DNA from: CAZGLR01 sp964526635
GTDB lineage: Bacteria; Zixibacteria; MSB-5A5; GN15; JAAZOE01
DNA: 56,493 nt
Reading direction: 5' to 3'
Assembly: GCA_964526635.1 (NCBI GenBank)
Contig: CAZGLR010000006.1
Location: 1 to 56,493, forward strand
Shown: positions 34,661 through 43,233 of the stretch, piece after piece
Layout of the letters: every line of letters starts with the position of its first letter
Numbering within the stretch: the first letter of the stretch is position 1
Translations under genes and position numbers: made by a program
Notes under the pieces: model-generated
Database searches by the model: none
Seen by the model: the letters and a program-made list of their open reading frames with translations, nothing else
Told to the model about the DNA's origin: nothing

Positions 34661-36224
34661 GCCGCTTGAAGAAACCCCGGGAGCGACCGGAGTCAATCCC
34701 TTTCGCCGTTTTCAATCAGGCCATGCCAATGCCGAGCCCTGTACGCTTATTATTTTCGGGGCATCGGGTGATCTGACCAAACGTAAACTGGTTCCGGCAT
34801 TATTTAATCTGGTGGTGGATCAGTCGCTGACAGTGCCGTTTGATATTGTCGGATTTTCCCGGAGCGAATTTTCCGATGAGGATTTCCGAAAACGGATGCT
34901 CGAGGGTCTGGAAAAGTATTCACGCAATAATCCGCAGACTTTTCAGGGTACATCCGATTTTCTGGCCGGGATGTGTTATCTGTCGGGGAATATCGATAAT
35001 GCGGATGATTATGCCGCCCTCGCTGCAAAAATCAAGGAAGTGGAGGGCCGTCGCGGCGGTCCGAAGAACCGTCTTTATTATCTGGCCACACCACCCGGGG
35101 CGTTTACCGATATTATCCGTAATCTCAAAACCGCCGGACTGGCTGGAGTGCAGGCAGATGAAAGCGCCGGATGGTGCCGTATTGTCATCGAAAAGCCCTA
35201 CGGTCGGGATCTGAAATCAGCGTGGAGTCTGACCGGCGCAGTGCATACCAGTTTCCGCGAGAATCAGGTCTATCGTATTGATCATTATCTGGGGAAGGAG
35301 ACTGTTCAAAATATTCTGGCTTTCCGGCTTGGCAACGGCATCTTTGAGCCATTGTGGAATCGCAAGCATATTGATCATGTTCAGATTACCGTTGCTGAGA
35401 CTTTGGGTGTTGAGGGACGGGCCGGTTATTTCGAGAAATCGGGTATAATCCGGGATATGCTCCAGAGTCATATTCTGCAGTTGTTTTCCCTGATTGTCAT
35501 GGAGCCGCCGGTGGCTTTCGAGGCAGATTATATCCGTGATGAAAAAGTCAAAGCATTGCGGAGTGTGCGGCAGCCGAAGATCAAGGATCTGCGCAATCAG
35601 GTTGTGCGCGGCCAGTATGCGGCGGGTTCGGCGGGTGGTCGTGAAGCGGTGGGATATCGCGAGGAGCCGGGCGTTGATCCCCGGTCAATGACCGATACGT
35701 ACGTGGCCCTGCGGCTGGAGGTTGACAACTGGCGATGGTCCGGGGTGCCATTTTACATTCGTACCGGCAAACGTCTGGCCAAAAAGGCCACTGAAGTGGC
35801 TATTGTTTTCAAGGAGCCGCCGCATCGAATTTTCCGTCAAGCCGGTATGGAAAACCTTCAGCCCAATGTCCTCGGGATAAAAATTCAGCCGGAAGAGGGT
35901 ATTTCTCTGACGATCGGATCCAAGCGACCGGGGCAGTCGTATCAGATTGATCCGGTGAATATGGAATTCAACTATGCGGCATCGTTCGGGGTACCGTCGC
36001 CGGAGGCCTACGAGCGGCTTTTATTGGATGCCATCCTGGGTGATACGACGTTATTTGCCCGTGAGGACGAAGTCGAGTTATCATGGTCGCTGGTTGATCC
36101 GATGATTACGACCTGGGAATCAGATCCCGGTTTTCCGCTGGCATTTTATGAAGCCGGAAGCTGGGGTCCGCGTGAGGCAGATATTCTTCTCTCGCGGCAT
36201 AACCGTTCCTGGCGGAGGTTGTAA
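34647..36224 (+). CDS. zwf: Glucose-6-phosphate 1-dehydrogenase
   Basis: This 525-residue enzyme oxidises glucose-6-phosphate to 6-phosphogluconolactone. Motifs: the coenzyme-binding IIFGASGDLTKRKL, the EKPYGRDL segment, the active-site RIDHYLGKETVQNI with its Asp-His pair, and FRLGNGIFEPLWN. An N-terminal extension of about 30 residues precedes the Rossmann fold. Length is typical. It overlaps gnd at its start and is followed four bases later by the opcA-pgl gene, so the operon order is gnd-zwf-opcA/pgl-glk. The next protein includes an OpcA domain, whose known role in cyanobacteria and actinobacteria is to activate or assemble this enzyme. Confidence 0.96.
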   Translation: MLQNKPLEETPGATGVNPFRRFQSGHANAEPCTLIIFGASGDLTKRKLVPALFNLVVDQSLTVPFDIVGFSRSEFSDEDFRKRMLEGLEKYSRNNPQTFQGTSDFLAGMCYLSGNIDNADDYAALAAKIKEVEGRRGGPKNRLYYLATPPGAFTDIIRNLKTAGLAGVQADESAGWCRIVIEKPYGRDLKSAWSLTGAVHTSFRENQVYRIDHYLGKETVQNILAFRLGNGIFEPLWNRKHIDHVQITVAETLGVEGRAGYFEKSGIIRDMLQSHILQLFSLIVMEPPVAFEADYIRDEKVKALRSVRQPKIKDLRNQVVRGQYAAGSAGGREAVGYREEPGVDPRSMTDTYVALRLEVDNWRWSGVPFYIRTGKRLAKKATEVAIVFKEPPHRIFRQAGMENLQPNVLGIKIQPEEGISLTIGSKRPGQSYQIDPVNMEFNYAASFGVPSPEAYERLLLDAILGDTTLFAREDEVELSWSLVDPMITTWESDPGFPLAFYEAGSWGPREADILLSRHNRSWRRL

Positions 36225-36227
36225 GCG

Positions 36228-38087
36228 ATGTCTCCGGTGGATTTTCCGGCGCATGAGACACTCAGTGCCCTGCCGCTCGATGCCGAGCGTATCGAACAGG
36301 AACTGGCTGCAATATGGCGCGATTCCTTTCAATCGGACGACAATGAGGTTACGGGATTAAAAATTTCGCTGGCCAATCTCGTTGTCATCAGTTCAGCAGA
36401 GCATCAGCATGATTCCGACCGGCTGATCGCGACCTATGCCAGCCGGAAGCCATCGCGCGCGATTCAGGTAATCCTCGATGACGCCATGTCCGAACCTCCT
36501 CATGCACATATCTCGGCTTCATGCAATCTTCAGGAAGGTATGAGTAAAAAACTGTGCTGGGAGAAAATCATCCTTTCGGCGAAACCGGAACATCTGCGCC
36601 AGGTGGTCGGTCTCATACGGTCACTGCGTTCTCGTGGTGATATCCCCCTGCTGCTGGTTGATCTGTATGACATCAAAGGCGAGATCGATTTGCGTCGTAA
36701 ATTGTATCGGATGGCCGATTTTGTGTTTGTCGATGGTCACGGCCGTTTTCGCACCCTGCTTCCGCCGCCCGGACTTTTTGACGACAGCGCGATTTATGGT
36801 TTCGAGTGGGTGTCGATTGATGTCCTTCGCGAAGCGGTCAGGTCGTTTTTTGATCGTCCGCAGAATCTCCGATTGCTGGAGAGGCTGCAAACGATCACTA
36901 TTTCCTATAACGGTCCGAATGCCAGAAATGCGACCTCACCGGCTCTGCTTCTGGCCGGATGGATTGTCTCATCGCTGGAGATGGAAATCGAAACATCGCA
37001 TGATCGCCGGATCAGGGCCTCATGCTATGGACGGACAGTGGAAATAGTTTTTCAAGCCCTTGATCAAACGCCCCCGGACGTGAAGAAGGTCGAGTTCTTT
37101 TTCGATGGCCACAGCAAACCGGCCGTGTTTTCTCAAACCGACGGTCGGGCGCAGGTGATTTTTGGAAACTATAAAACTACCTGTGAACCGGCGAAACCAT
37201 TTGACCGGGTTATCTTCGTCATTGAGCAAAGCGGCAAGGACCGGCGGCGATCGTCGTACGCGGCGTCATATCGGGCGGCGTTGAAAATTTATAACTCACT
37301 TATGGGAATTGCCGGTCGGCGATCAATGATCGTCGTGGAAGATTATGACCGTCTGGCCAAAGTTGCCTCTCGCCTGTTCTATAGCCTGGCAATTCGTACG
37401 CTGGCCTACCGGGGAGCATTTTACGTTTCCCTGGCCGGCGGATCGACACCAAAGGCGATTTATCAGGAAATTGCTCAATCGGCCTATGCCGAGATGGTCG
37501 ACTGGAGCCAGGTGTATTTCTTCTTCGGCGATGAACGGCCGGTACCTCCGGATCATGATGAGTCGAATTACCGGCTGGCCCGGGATTATCTGTTTAATCA
37601 ATTACAAATTGCCGATGATCACATCTTTCGCATCGAGGGGGAAAACCCCAATAAAAATGAGGTATGCCGCGCCTACGCCGAAACGATCCGAAGTATGGTG
37701 CAGACGGCATCCAATGGTATCCCCCGGTTCGATTTGATATTCCTTGGTGTCGGCCCCGACGGTCACACCGCCTCGTTGTTTCCCGAGGTTGATTACGACA
37801 GCCTTGATCCGGACCTGTTGATCATACACAAATATGTTCAGAAACTCGATCAGCATCGGATATCGATGAATTATAGACTTATTAACAATGCTGAGCATAT
37901 CTTCATGGTCACCGGCGGCGAAGCCAAGGCCGATGCGCTCTATGGCATATTTCATCCTGAAAACGATGTGCTGCTGCCGGCTGCGAGGATTGATCCGGTC
38001 GATGGCAGCCTGTTGTGGATGATCGATAGCGCGGCATCGGCGCGACTTGCCGGAACGACTCTTCCAATCGAGGTCTCCCGATGGTAA
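36228..38087 (+). CDS. Fused OpcA-like and 6-phosphogluconolactonase protein
   Basis: This 619-residue protein has two domains. Residues about 1-360 resemble OpcA, the glucose-6-phosphate dehydrogenase assembly/activation factor (IWRDSFQS, VRSFFDRPQNLRLLERL, LLLAGWIVSSLEMEI). Residues about 365-610 are a 6-phosphogluconolactonase: YVSLAGGSTPKAIY, FFFGDERPVPPDH with ESNYR, and FLGVGPDGHTASLFP, the family's active-site set. The lactonase hydrolyses the product of Zwf. GGAGG sits before the ATG, four bases behind zwf. No stop or frameshift lies between the domains, so the fusion looks genuine. In most genomes opcA and pgl are neighbouring separate genes. The end overlaps glk by seven bases. Confidence 0.88.
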   Translation: MSPVDFPAHETLSALPLDAERIEQELAAIWRDSFQSDDNEVTGLKISLANLVVISSAEHQHDSDRLIATYASRKPSRAIQVILDDAMSEPPHAHISASCNLQEGMSKKLCWEKIILSAKPEHLRQVVGLIRSLRSRGDIPLLLVDLYDIKGEIDLRRKLYRMADFVFVDGHGRFRTLLPPPGLFDDSAIYGFEWVSIDVLREAVRSFFDRPQNLRLLERLQTITISYNGPNARNATSPALLLAGWIVSSLEMEIETSHDRRIRASCYGRTVEIVFQALDQTPPDVKKVEFFFDGHSKPAVFSQTDGRAQVIFGNYKTTCEPAKPFDRVIFVIEQSGKDRRRSSYAASYRAALKIYNSLMGIAGRRSMIVVEDYDRLAKVASRLFYSLAIRTLAYRGAFYVSLAGGSTPKAIYQEIAQSAYAEMVDWSQVYFFFGDERPVPPDHDESNYRLARDYLFNQLQIADDHIFRIEGENPNKNEVCRAYAETIRSMVQTASNGIPRFDLIFLGVGPDGHTASLFPEVDYDSLDPDLLIIHKYVQKLDQHRISMNYRLINNAEHIFMVTGGEAKADALYGIFHPENDVLLPAARIDPVDGSLLWMIDSAASARLAGTTLPIEVSRW

Positions 38088-39061
38088 TTGTTAGTGACGT
38101 GGGCGGAACAAAGACGGTCTTCGCGTTGGCCGAGTGGACGGGATCGGATTACACGATTACCCATGCCCAGCGATTTCGTTCTAATGACTTCTCGAGTTTC
38201 CAGATTCTTCTGGACTCATATTTCGAAGAACTGCCGGTAAAGCGTCCCGATAAGTTATGCATCGGGGTGGCCGGAGTGGTGCAAAATAACGTATGCGATG
38301 TCACGTATTTGCCGTGGACGATCGATGGTGACGCTATTGCCAGGGAGGCCGGCCTGGCTGATTGCCGGTTGCTCAATGATCTGCAGGCGGCGGGATACGG
38401 TCTCGGCTTTTTTAAGGATGATGACAAGAAAATCATCAACAAGGGTTTGCCGGTTGCGCATGGCACCCGGCTGTTAATCGCCCCCGGGACCGGCTTGGGC
38501 GAGGCGATTGTAGTGTTTGCGGATGGTCGGCCGCTGGCCCTGCCGAGCGAGGGTGGCCATGCCGATTTTGCGCCCTTCGATGAAACCAGCCTGGACGCGC
38601 TCACGTGGGCGCAAAAGCAAACCGGCCGGGTAAGTGCTGAGTATTTTATTCGCGGCAAAGGGCTGGGGGTAATTTACAAATACCTGTGTGATCGCGATGG
38701 CACATCTCCCGATGATGAGATGGCCGAGTCGCTGAAAGGCGATGCCGGGCCGATTGTGATCGAGCGCGCGCTTGCCGGCGATGATGTGCTTACAGTTGAG
38801 GCCGTGCGGCTGTTTTTTGATTTTCTGGCAGCCGAAGCCGGGAATATGGCGATAAATACGCTTAGCACCGGTGGCGTATACATCGGTGGCGGGGTTGTGC
38901 CACGAATTGTCTCTCTTTTGGATACTGATCGTTTTGTCGAGATATTCTCTGCCAAGGGTGAGCACGATGATTTGCTGAAGACATTTCCGATCTCTATCGC
39001 CCTCGATACACAGTTGCCGCTCTATGGGGCTGCTGAATTTCTGCGACTTCATACCCGGTAA
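38081..39061 (+). CDS. glk: Glucokinase (Glk family)
   Basis: This 326-residue kinase phosphorylates glucose with ATP. Motifs: the phosphate-binding VSDVGGTKTVFALA, IGVAGVVQNN, the catalytic-Asp segment LLNDLQAAGYG, IAPGTGLGEAIV, SEGGHADFAP and the C-terminal GGVYIGGGVVPRI. It belongs to the proteobacterial Glk type, not the ROK type, since the ROK zinc motif is absent. The ATG lies inside the last codons of the opcA-pgl gene (ATGGTAA overlap) with GAGG upstream, so translation is probably coupled. As the last gene of the operon it supplies glucose-6-phosphate to zwf and pgi. Confidence 0.93.
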   Translation: MVIVSDVGGTKTVFALAEWTGSDYTITHAQRFRSNDFSSFQILLDSYFEELPVKRPDKLCIGVAGVVQNNVCDVTYLPWTIDGDAIAREAGLADCRLLNDLQAAGYGLGFFKDDDKKIINKGLPVAHGTRLLIAPGTGLGEAIVVFADGRPLALPSEGGHADFAPFDETSLDALTWAQKQTGRVSAEYFIRGKGLGVIYKYLCDRDGTSPDDEMAESLKGDAGPIVIERALAGDDVLTVEAVRLFFDFLAAEAGNMAINTLSTGGVYIGGGVVPRIVSLLDTDRFVEIFSAKGEHDDLLKTFPISIALDTQLPLYGAAEFLRLHTR

Positions 39062-39083
39062 TCTTTCGCCGATCAGTTTTTAA

Positions 39084-39113
39084 TTGATTTCTGTCCATGG
39101 TTTCCCCTATGTA
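39084..39113 (+). promoter_or_regulatory. Weak promoter candidate before the OmpA-like gene
   Basis: TTGATT (39084-39089) and TATGTA (39108-39113) are 18 bases apart, and the ATG at 39121 follows seven bases later without a Shine-Dalgarno sequence. The -10 element is a poor match, so this is tentative. Confidence 0.25.
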
Positions 39114-39120
39114 GTTGACA

Positions 39121-40620
39121 ATGCGTATTATGGCTGCCATAGCTGTTGTTGTGTTGTGCCTGATGACGATTTCTCCATCGGTGCAGGCACAGCCGAAGGA
39201 GATGCCGTTGTCCTACCGGATCGGTCCGGTGTTTGGTATCGGTAATCTCATATCCGCCGAAGATCCCAATTACAGTTTCGATTATATCTATGGTTTTGCA
39301 GTATCCACCGGCGGCAATGGTCCTACCGAGGGCTTCGGTGGCGGCCGCTTTTCGCTCGGATTTTCCCTGCTTTTCCAGAACAATTACAGTGATAGCACGA
39401 CATCATCCAATTTCGGCTTTTTCGCCGGCAAAGATAACGCCGAATTCAAGTTCAGCGCGGTGCGGGCCGGTTTCGATCTGGAGTATCGGCTGAGTGCGAT
39501 GCGAACTTTGACCCCCAAAATCAGTATCGGTGTCGGCTATATGATCTGGGAATATACCGATCCGGCCGCCGATACGATAATTAAAGTCGAAAGCGGTAAC
39601 GGCACCCTGGTTGATTTCAATGCTGCCGAAATGTATATCTCCGGAGGCCTGGGTCTGGAAATCAGGCCGGCGCGGCATCTGGTGTTCGATCTGAAAGCCA
39701 CGGCCGATTATCTCACCGGGTTGGGGACCGATTTCGCTTCGGAGGTTGATAACGATCGCGCTAAAATACTGCTGCGGGCGTCGCTGACAGTCTCGCTGTT
39801 GTTCGGCAAGACTTCGCCAAAAACGCCGTTGCGCCCGGTGTGGCCATCGGATACCCTCTGGTCAGGTCAGGTCAACACCACGCCCCTCGCACCACCGGAG
39901 CGGGACAGCGATGGCGACGGCATTATCGATAAGCGCGATGATTGCCCCAATACGCCGCAGGGGGCGTATGTCGATGACGATGGCTGCCCGTTTGATTCTG
40001 ATGGCGATGGCGTTTTCGATGGTCTCGACGATTGCGCCGATACCCCGCCGCAGGCGACCGGCTTTGTCGATATTTACGGCTGTCCGATCGATACTGATTT
40101 TGATGGCGTCCCCGATTATATCGATGTCTGTGACGGCCCTATCGGGGCGGCGGTTGATCGCACCGGGTGCCCGACCGATAGCGATGGCGACGGTGTCTAC
40201 GATGGTCTCGATGATTGCCCGGACAGCGATACCGGCATCATGGTCGATCAGCGCGGATGTATCGATGTCGAATTTTTGAAAAAACCATATGTCGTACATG
40301 TCGATTATTTGCCGGGATCATTTGAAGTGGATGTCCGTACCAAAAAGAGGATGCAGCCGCTTATTCGCAATCTCAAGATTCTGAATCATGTGAAGATCAG
40401 GATAATCGGCTATACCGACAATGTCGGCCCGGCAGAAGCCAATCAGGACTTGTCGCAGAAGCGGTCGAACCGTATGCGCGACTGGTTGGAAACCGAGGGA
40501 ATCGCCCGCGATCGAATGGAGCCGATCGGGCGCGGCGAAACGAATTTCATCGCGACCAACCGCACCGCCGAGGGTCGCGCTATGAATCGCCGAATAGAGC
40601 TTGTTTTCGAGGCGGAGTAG
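39121..40620 (+). CDS. OmpA-family outer-membrane protein with thrombospondin type 3 repeats
   Basis: This 499-residue protein has a signal peptide (about 1-23, ends VQAQ), an N-terminal beta-barrel-like domain (about 30-240), a linker, then four calcium-binding thrombospondin-3 repeats (DSDGDGIIDKRDDCP-type, about 265-385). The C-terminus is an OmpA domain (about 395-499) with GYTDNVG, SQKRSNRM and NRRIELVF. The Asp and Arg that bind diaminopimelate in OmpA homologues are present, so it should tie the outer membrane to peptidoglycan. The ATG at 39121 is preferred over the in-frame TTG six bases before it; no Shine-Dalgarno sequence is visible. It is separated from the glk operon by about 60 bases. 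Confidence 0.9.
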   Translation: MRIMAAIAVVVLCLMTISPSVQAQPKEMPLSYRIGPVFGIGNLISAEDPNYSFDYIYGFAVSTGGNGPTEGFGGGRFSLGFSLLFQNNYSDSTTSSNFGFFAGKDNAEFKFSAVRAGFDLEYRLSAMRTLTPKISIGVGYMIWEYTDPAADTIIKVESGNGTLVDFNAAEMYISGGLGLEIRPARHLVFDLKATADYLTGLGTDFASEVDNDRAKILLRASLTVSLLFGKTSPKTPLRPVWPSDTLWSGQVNTTPLAPPERDSDGDGIIDKRDDCPNTPQGAYVDDDGCPFDSDGDGVFDGLDDCADTPPQATGFVDIYGCPIDTDFDGVPDYIDVCDGPIGAAVDRTGCPTDSDGDGVYDGLDDCPDSDTGIMVDQRGCIDVEFLKKPYVVHVDYLPGSFEVDVRTKKRMQPLIRNLKILNHVKIRIIGYTDNVGPAEANQDLSQKRSNRMRDWLETEGIARDRMEPIGRGETNFIATNRTAEGRAMNRRIELVFEAE

Positions 40621-40835
40621 GCTCGATATATTAATATGTGGGGACTGTATCATCAAGCCTAAACCTACCCTTCGGGCGGGATACAGGTCCGCCGGCAATT
40701 GACGATAATCCTCGCCCGGTCCTGCCGGGTTGGGCTACCGGCTGTGATGCGTTTGAAAGATCAAAGTAAACCCGTCCTGCGGGACATGTTGAAAAACCCC
40801 TACAGCCCACATCCATGCTGAAACATGTCGTGGCC

Positions 40836-40858
40836 CGACAATTGCTTTGCAATTGTCG
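40836..40858. repeat. Palindrome of the CGACAAT family
   Basis: CGACAATTGC (40836-40845), loop TTT, GCAATTGTCG (40849-40858): a perfect 10-bp stem, related to 16616 and 17291. Confidence 0.8.
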
Positions 40859-40901
40859 CTTTCCCGCATACGACTGTAACCTATGGCAAATCTTTGAATT
40901 A

Positions 40902-40921
40902 TTAACTAACTGGTTAGTTAA
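40902..40921. promoter_or_regulatory. Operator-like palindrome (TetR-type)
   Basis: TTAACTAAC (40902-40910), TG, GTTAGTTAA (40913-40921): a perfect 9-bp inverted repeat with two-base spacer. The form is that of operators bound by TetR-family dimers. No regulator or clear target gene is adjacent. Confidence 0.45.
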
Positions 40922-41050
40922 ACAATAGGCCCTTATGTACGGGATTTTATACTTATCTATTCAATCATAGATCAAACACACTTTTTCAACAAGCTCTGCG
41001 GATGGGGTGCCGGAGCAGACCGAATCGCCGGCAGCGCATGATAAAATAAT

Positions 41051-41078
41051 AACGGCGGGGTATGGCGACCCCGCCGTT
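41051..41078 (-). terminator. Hairpin terminator, minus strand
   Basis: A perfect 11-bp stem (41051-41061 with 41068-41078). On the minus strand it is followed by a T-rich stretch (ATTATTTTAT), so it probably ends the transcript of the epimerase gene, whose stop lies about 345 bases upstream. Confidence 0.5.
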
Positions 41079-41295
41079 TACGCTCAATCAATTTATGAAG
41101 GCGTACATGGTCAGTGTCCGCATGCATTAGACGGACACCGGGCTCAAGAATCAGAATCCGTTCTAATCCTGATCCACTATCTTAAACATGTTTATCGCAC
41201 GGCAGTTCCAATGGGGAACGCCCCGGCCTTGCTGGCCATCGCCTGAGGCTGTCTTTCAGGGTGATTCGATAATGCGTGGTATTGTCGGTGTTTTA

Positions 41296-41319
41296 TTGGC
41301 GTACGAGGAAGTGCGCCAA
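41296..41319. repeat. Palindrome related to that at 16154
   Basis: TTGGCGTAC (41296-41304), loop GAGGAA, GTGCGCCAA (41311-41319), one wobble pair. It shares its arms with the perfect palindrome at 16154-16179, about 25 kb away. Confidence 0.7.
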
Positions 41320-41422
41320 CCACGAATGCTAATGTTCAATGGGCGGGAGGTGTCAGGACCTCGCTCGCTTCGCTTGCGACTGCTGGTGCAGCACGGGTCC
41401 CGACCTATAACTGAATCGTCAA

Positions 41423-42385
41423 CTACGCCTTGGCCGGGGTAGATTCGGTCTGGCCGAAGACCGTCGTGAACCATTTGACCGTCTCACGCAAGCCCGTCTT
41501 GAAATCGAAATCGACTGCATATCCCAAGTCTTTTTTGGCGGCTTCGATATCGGCCAGGCTGTGGCGGATATCACCGGGACGGGGATCATTGTAGATCGGT
41601 TTGACATCCTTACCGAGGATTTCGTTGATGTAGGTCAGCGTTTGGTTCAGCGTAAACCGTTCGCCGCAGGCGACATTGTAGGCCTTACCGGCGGCAGCGG
41701 GGGCGGTACAGGCTTTAAGATTGGCCGCGACAGCATTGCCGATATAGGTGAAATCACGCGACTGCTCGCCATCGCCGAAGATAGTCGGCCGCTTACCGGT
41801 CAGGACAGCTTTGATGAATAGCGGAATGACCGCCGAATACTGACTGCCCGGATCCTGGCGGGGACCAAAGATATTGAAATAGCGCAGGGCGACAGTTTCG
41901 AGGCCATAGAGGCGATGATATACTTTGCAGTAATATTCGCCGGTGATCTTATTGACGGCGTAGGGTGACAATGGCGAGGGTGTCATTGTCTCAACCTTGG
42001 GCAGGGTTTCCGATTCGCCATAGACCGATGATGAGCAGGCGAAGACGACGCGCTTGACGCCGGCCTGACGGGCGGCCTCGAGGATGTTGAGGGTGCCATT
42101 GATATTGACGATATTAGAGGTCAGGGGATTTTTTACCGAACGGATAACCGAGGGTAGCGCGGCCTGATGGAGAACGTAATCGACGCCATCGACCGCTTCG
42201 GAAACAGTCCAGAAATCCCGAACATCGCCATCGATAAGCTCGATGCGGTCGGTAACATCTTCAATATTGACTTTGCGCCCGGTGGCGAAATTGTCAATAA
42301 TGCGGACGTCATGTCCCTGGGTTAGAAGCGTATGGGCAATATTGCTGCCAATAAATCCGGCACCGCCGGTAATCAAGTATTTCAT
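41423..42385 (-). CDS. NAD-dependent NDP-sugar epimerase (SDR, UDP-glucose/GlcNAc 4-epimerase type)
   Basis: This 320-residue extended short-chain dehydrogenase carries the coenzyme motif TGGAGFIGSNI, the catalytic Ser-Tyr-Lys in CSSSVYG and SPYAVNK, LRYFNIFGPRQDP and the substrate segment GDGEQSRDFTYI. The sequence is most like UDP-N-acetylglucosamine or UDP-glucose 4-epimerases of surface-polysaccharide pathways. The exact nucleotide sugar cannot be decided from the sequence alone. AGGACATAC before the ATG serves as ribosome binding site. No glycosyltransferase lies beside it; the gene probably forms its own transcript ending at the minus-strand hairpin at 41051. Confidence 0.88.
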   Translation of the reverse strand: MKYLITGGAGFIGSNIAHTLLTQGHDVRIIDNFATGRKVNIEDVTDRIELIDGDVRDFWTVSEAVDGVDYVLHQAALPSVIRSVKNPLTSNIVNINGTLNILEAARQAGVKRVVFACSSSVYGESETLPKVETMTPSPLSPYAVNKITGEYYCKVYHRLYGLETVALRYFNIFGPRQDPGSQYSAVIPLFIKAVLTGKRPTIFGDGEQSRDFTYIGNAVAANLKACTAPAAAGKAYNVACGERFTLNQTLTYINEILGKDVKPIYNDPRPGDIRHSLADIEAAKKDLGYAVDFDFKTGLRETVKWFTTVFGQTESTPAKA

Positions 42386-42524
42386 GTATGTCCTGCCTGC
42401 CTTTGGCCATTGTCGTTTCTCTGTATATCGGCCGGAGTGAGAGTGCGCTTAGCGGTTTGTTGACCGATTCAATTGGTCGTGATACGAAGTCAAAATAGAG
42501 AAAAGCAGAAATAAAGCAATGTCT

Positions 42525-42558
42525 AAAAAAAAACCGCCCCGGAATATCCGGAGCGGTT
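42525..42558 (-). terminator. Intrinsic terminator after cheW
   Basis: On the minus strand a 12-bp stem with one mismatch (42532-42543 with 42547-42558) is followed by eight T. Confidence 0.8.
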
Positions 42559-42580
42559 GTAAGGTCGGTTTGTGACCATT

Positions 42581-43090
42581 TTATACAGTGACTTCTTCAA
42601 TAGTCTCGTTCATAATGTTGACGGTATCGCCGACCAGGCGGGCCAGATCCAGCAGGATAAGCAGGCGGTCTTCGAGACGCGCAACACCGGTGATATAGTC
42701 AGCGCCGGAGTCAACGGTTACACTCGGCGGTGGCTCCACTATTGAATGTGGAATACGCAGGACTTCATTGACCGAATCGACGACCAGGCCGATCACTTCG
42801 CCATTGATGTCCACGACCACGATCCGCGTGTCTTTGTCGTTGTCTTTTTCTTCGAGATTAAATTTCCGACGGGTATTAATTATCGGAATGACTTTGCCCC
42901 GCAGGTTGATGACGCCATCGACAAAATGCGGTGCCTGCGGCACTTTGGTGATTTCCGGCATACGGTTGATTTCCTGGACTTTCAGGATATCGATGCCATA
43001 TTCCTCGGACGCAATCTTGAAGCTGACCAGCTGCAAGAGTTCCTCGGCTGTCCCAGCTGCCCCCGCGGCCTTAATTGATGTTTCGGCCAT
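42581..43090 (-). CDS. cheW: CheW-like chemotaxis adaptor
   Basis: This 169-residue protein has the CheW fold: LLQLVSFKIASEEYGIDI, NRMPEITKVPQAPHFVDGVINLRGKVIPI and GLVVDSVNEVLRIP, ending in LLILLDLARLV. CheW couples chemoreceptors to the CheA kinase in the cytoplasm. A 20-residue N-terminal tail rich in Ala and Gly precedes the domain. ATG at 43090 is chosen over an in-frame TTG 12 bases upstream because GGGGGAG lies immediately before it. It stands alone: no receptor, CheA, CheY or flagellar gene is in the window, so its signalling partners are encoded elsewhere. Confidence 0.92.
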   Translation of the reverse strand: MAETSIKAAGAAGTAEELLQLVSFKIASEEYGIDILKVQEINRMPEITKVPQAPHFVDGVINLRGKVIPIINTRRKFNLEEKDNDKDTRIVVVDINGEVIGLVVDSVNEVLRIPHSIVEPPPSVTVDSGADYITGVARLEDRLLILLDLARLVGDTVNIMNETIEEVTV

Positions 43091-43233
43091 GTTCTCCCCC
43101 AAAAGGTAAGATGTCTATAACAGATAAACTTTTGCCTAAACTCAGATATTCTATTCATCGACAAATCCATCTGTTTGTTTACCGGTCTATGCAATTTTAG
43201 TACAGAGGGAAATCGGAGAAGATAGGGGCGGCA

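Larger units (their letters stand above)
40621..41422. other. Palindrome-rich non-coding island
   Basis: No convincing gene lies in this 802-base stretch; the open frames in it are short, lack ribosome binding sites and cross palindromes. It contains CCCGG-TCCTG-CCGGG (40715-40729), CCCG-TCCTG-CGGG (40771-40783), the palindromes at 40836 and 41296, the operator-like sequence at 40902 and a terminator hairpin at 41051. Confidence 0.6.

Noticed and set aside
41007..41246. Open frame of 79 codons in the second palindrome island
   Set aside because: It crosses the terminator hairpin at 41051 and has no start signal.
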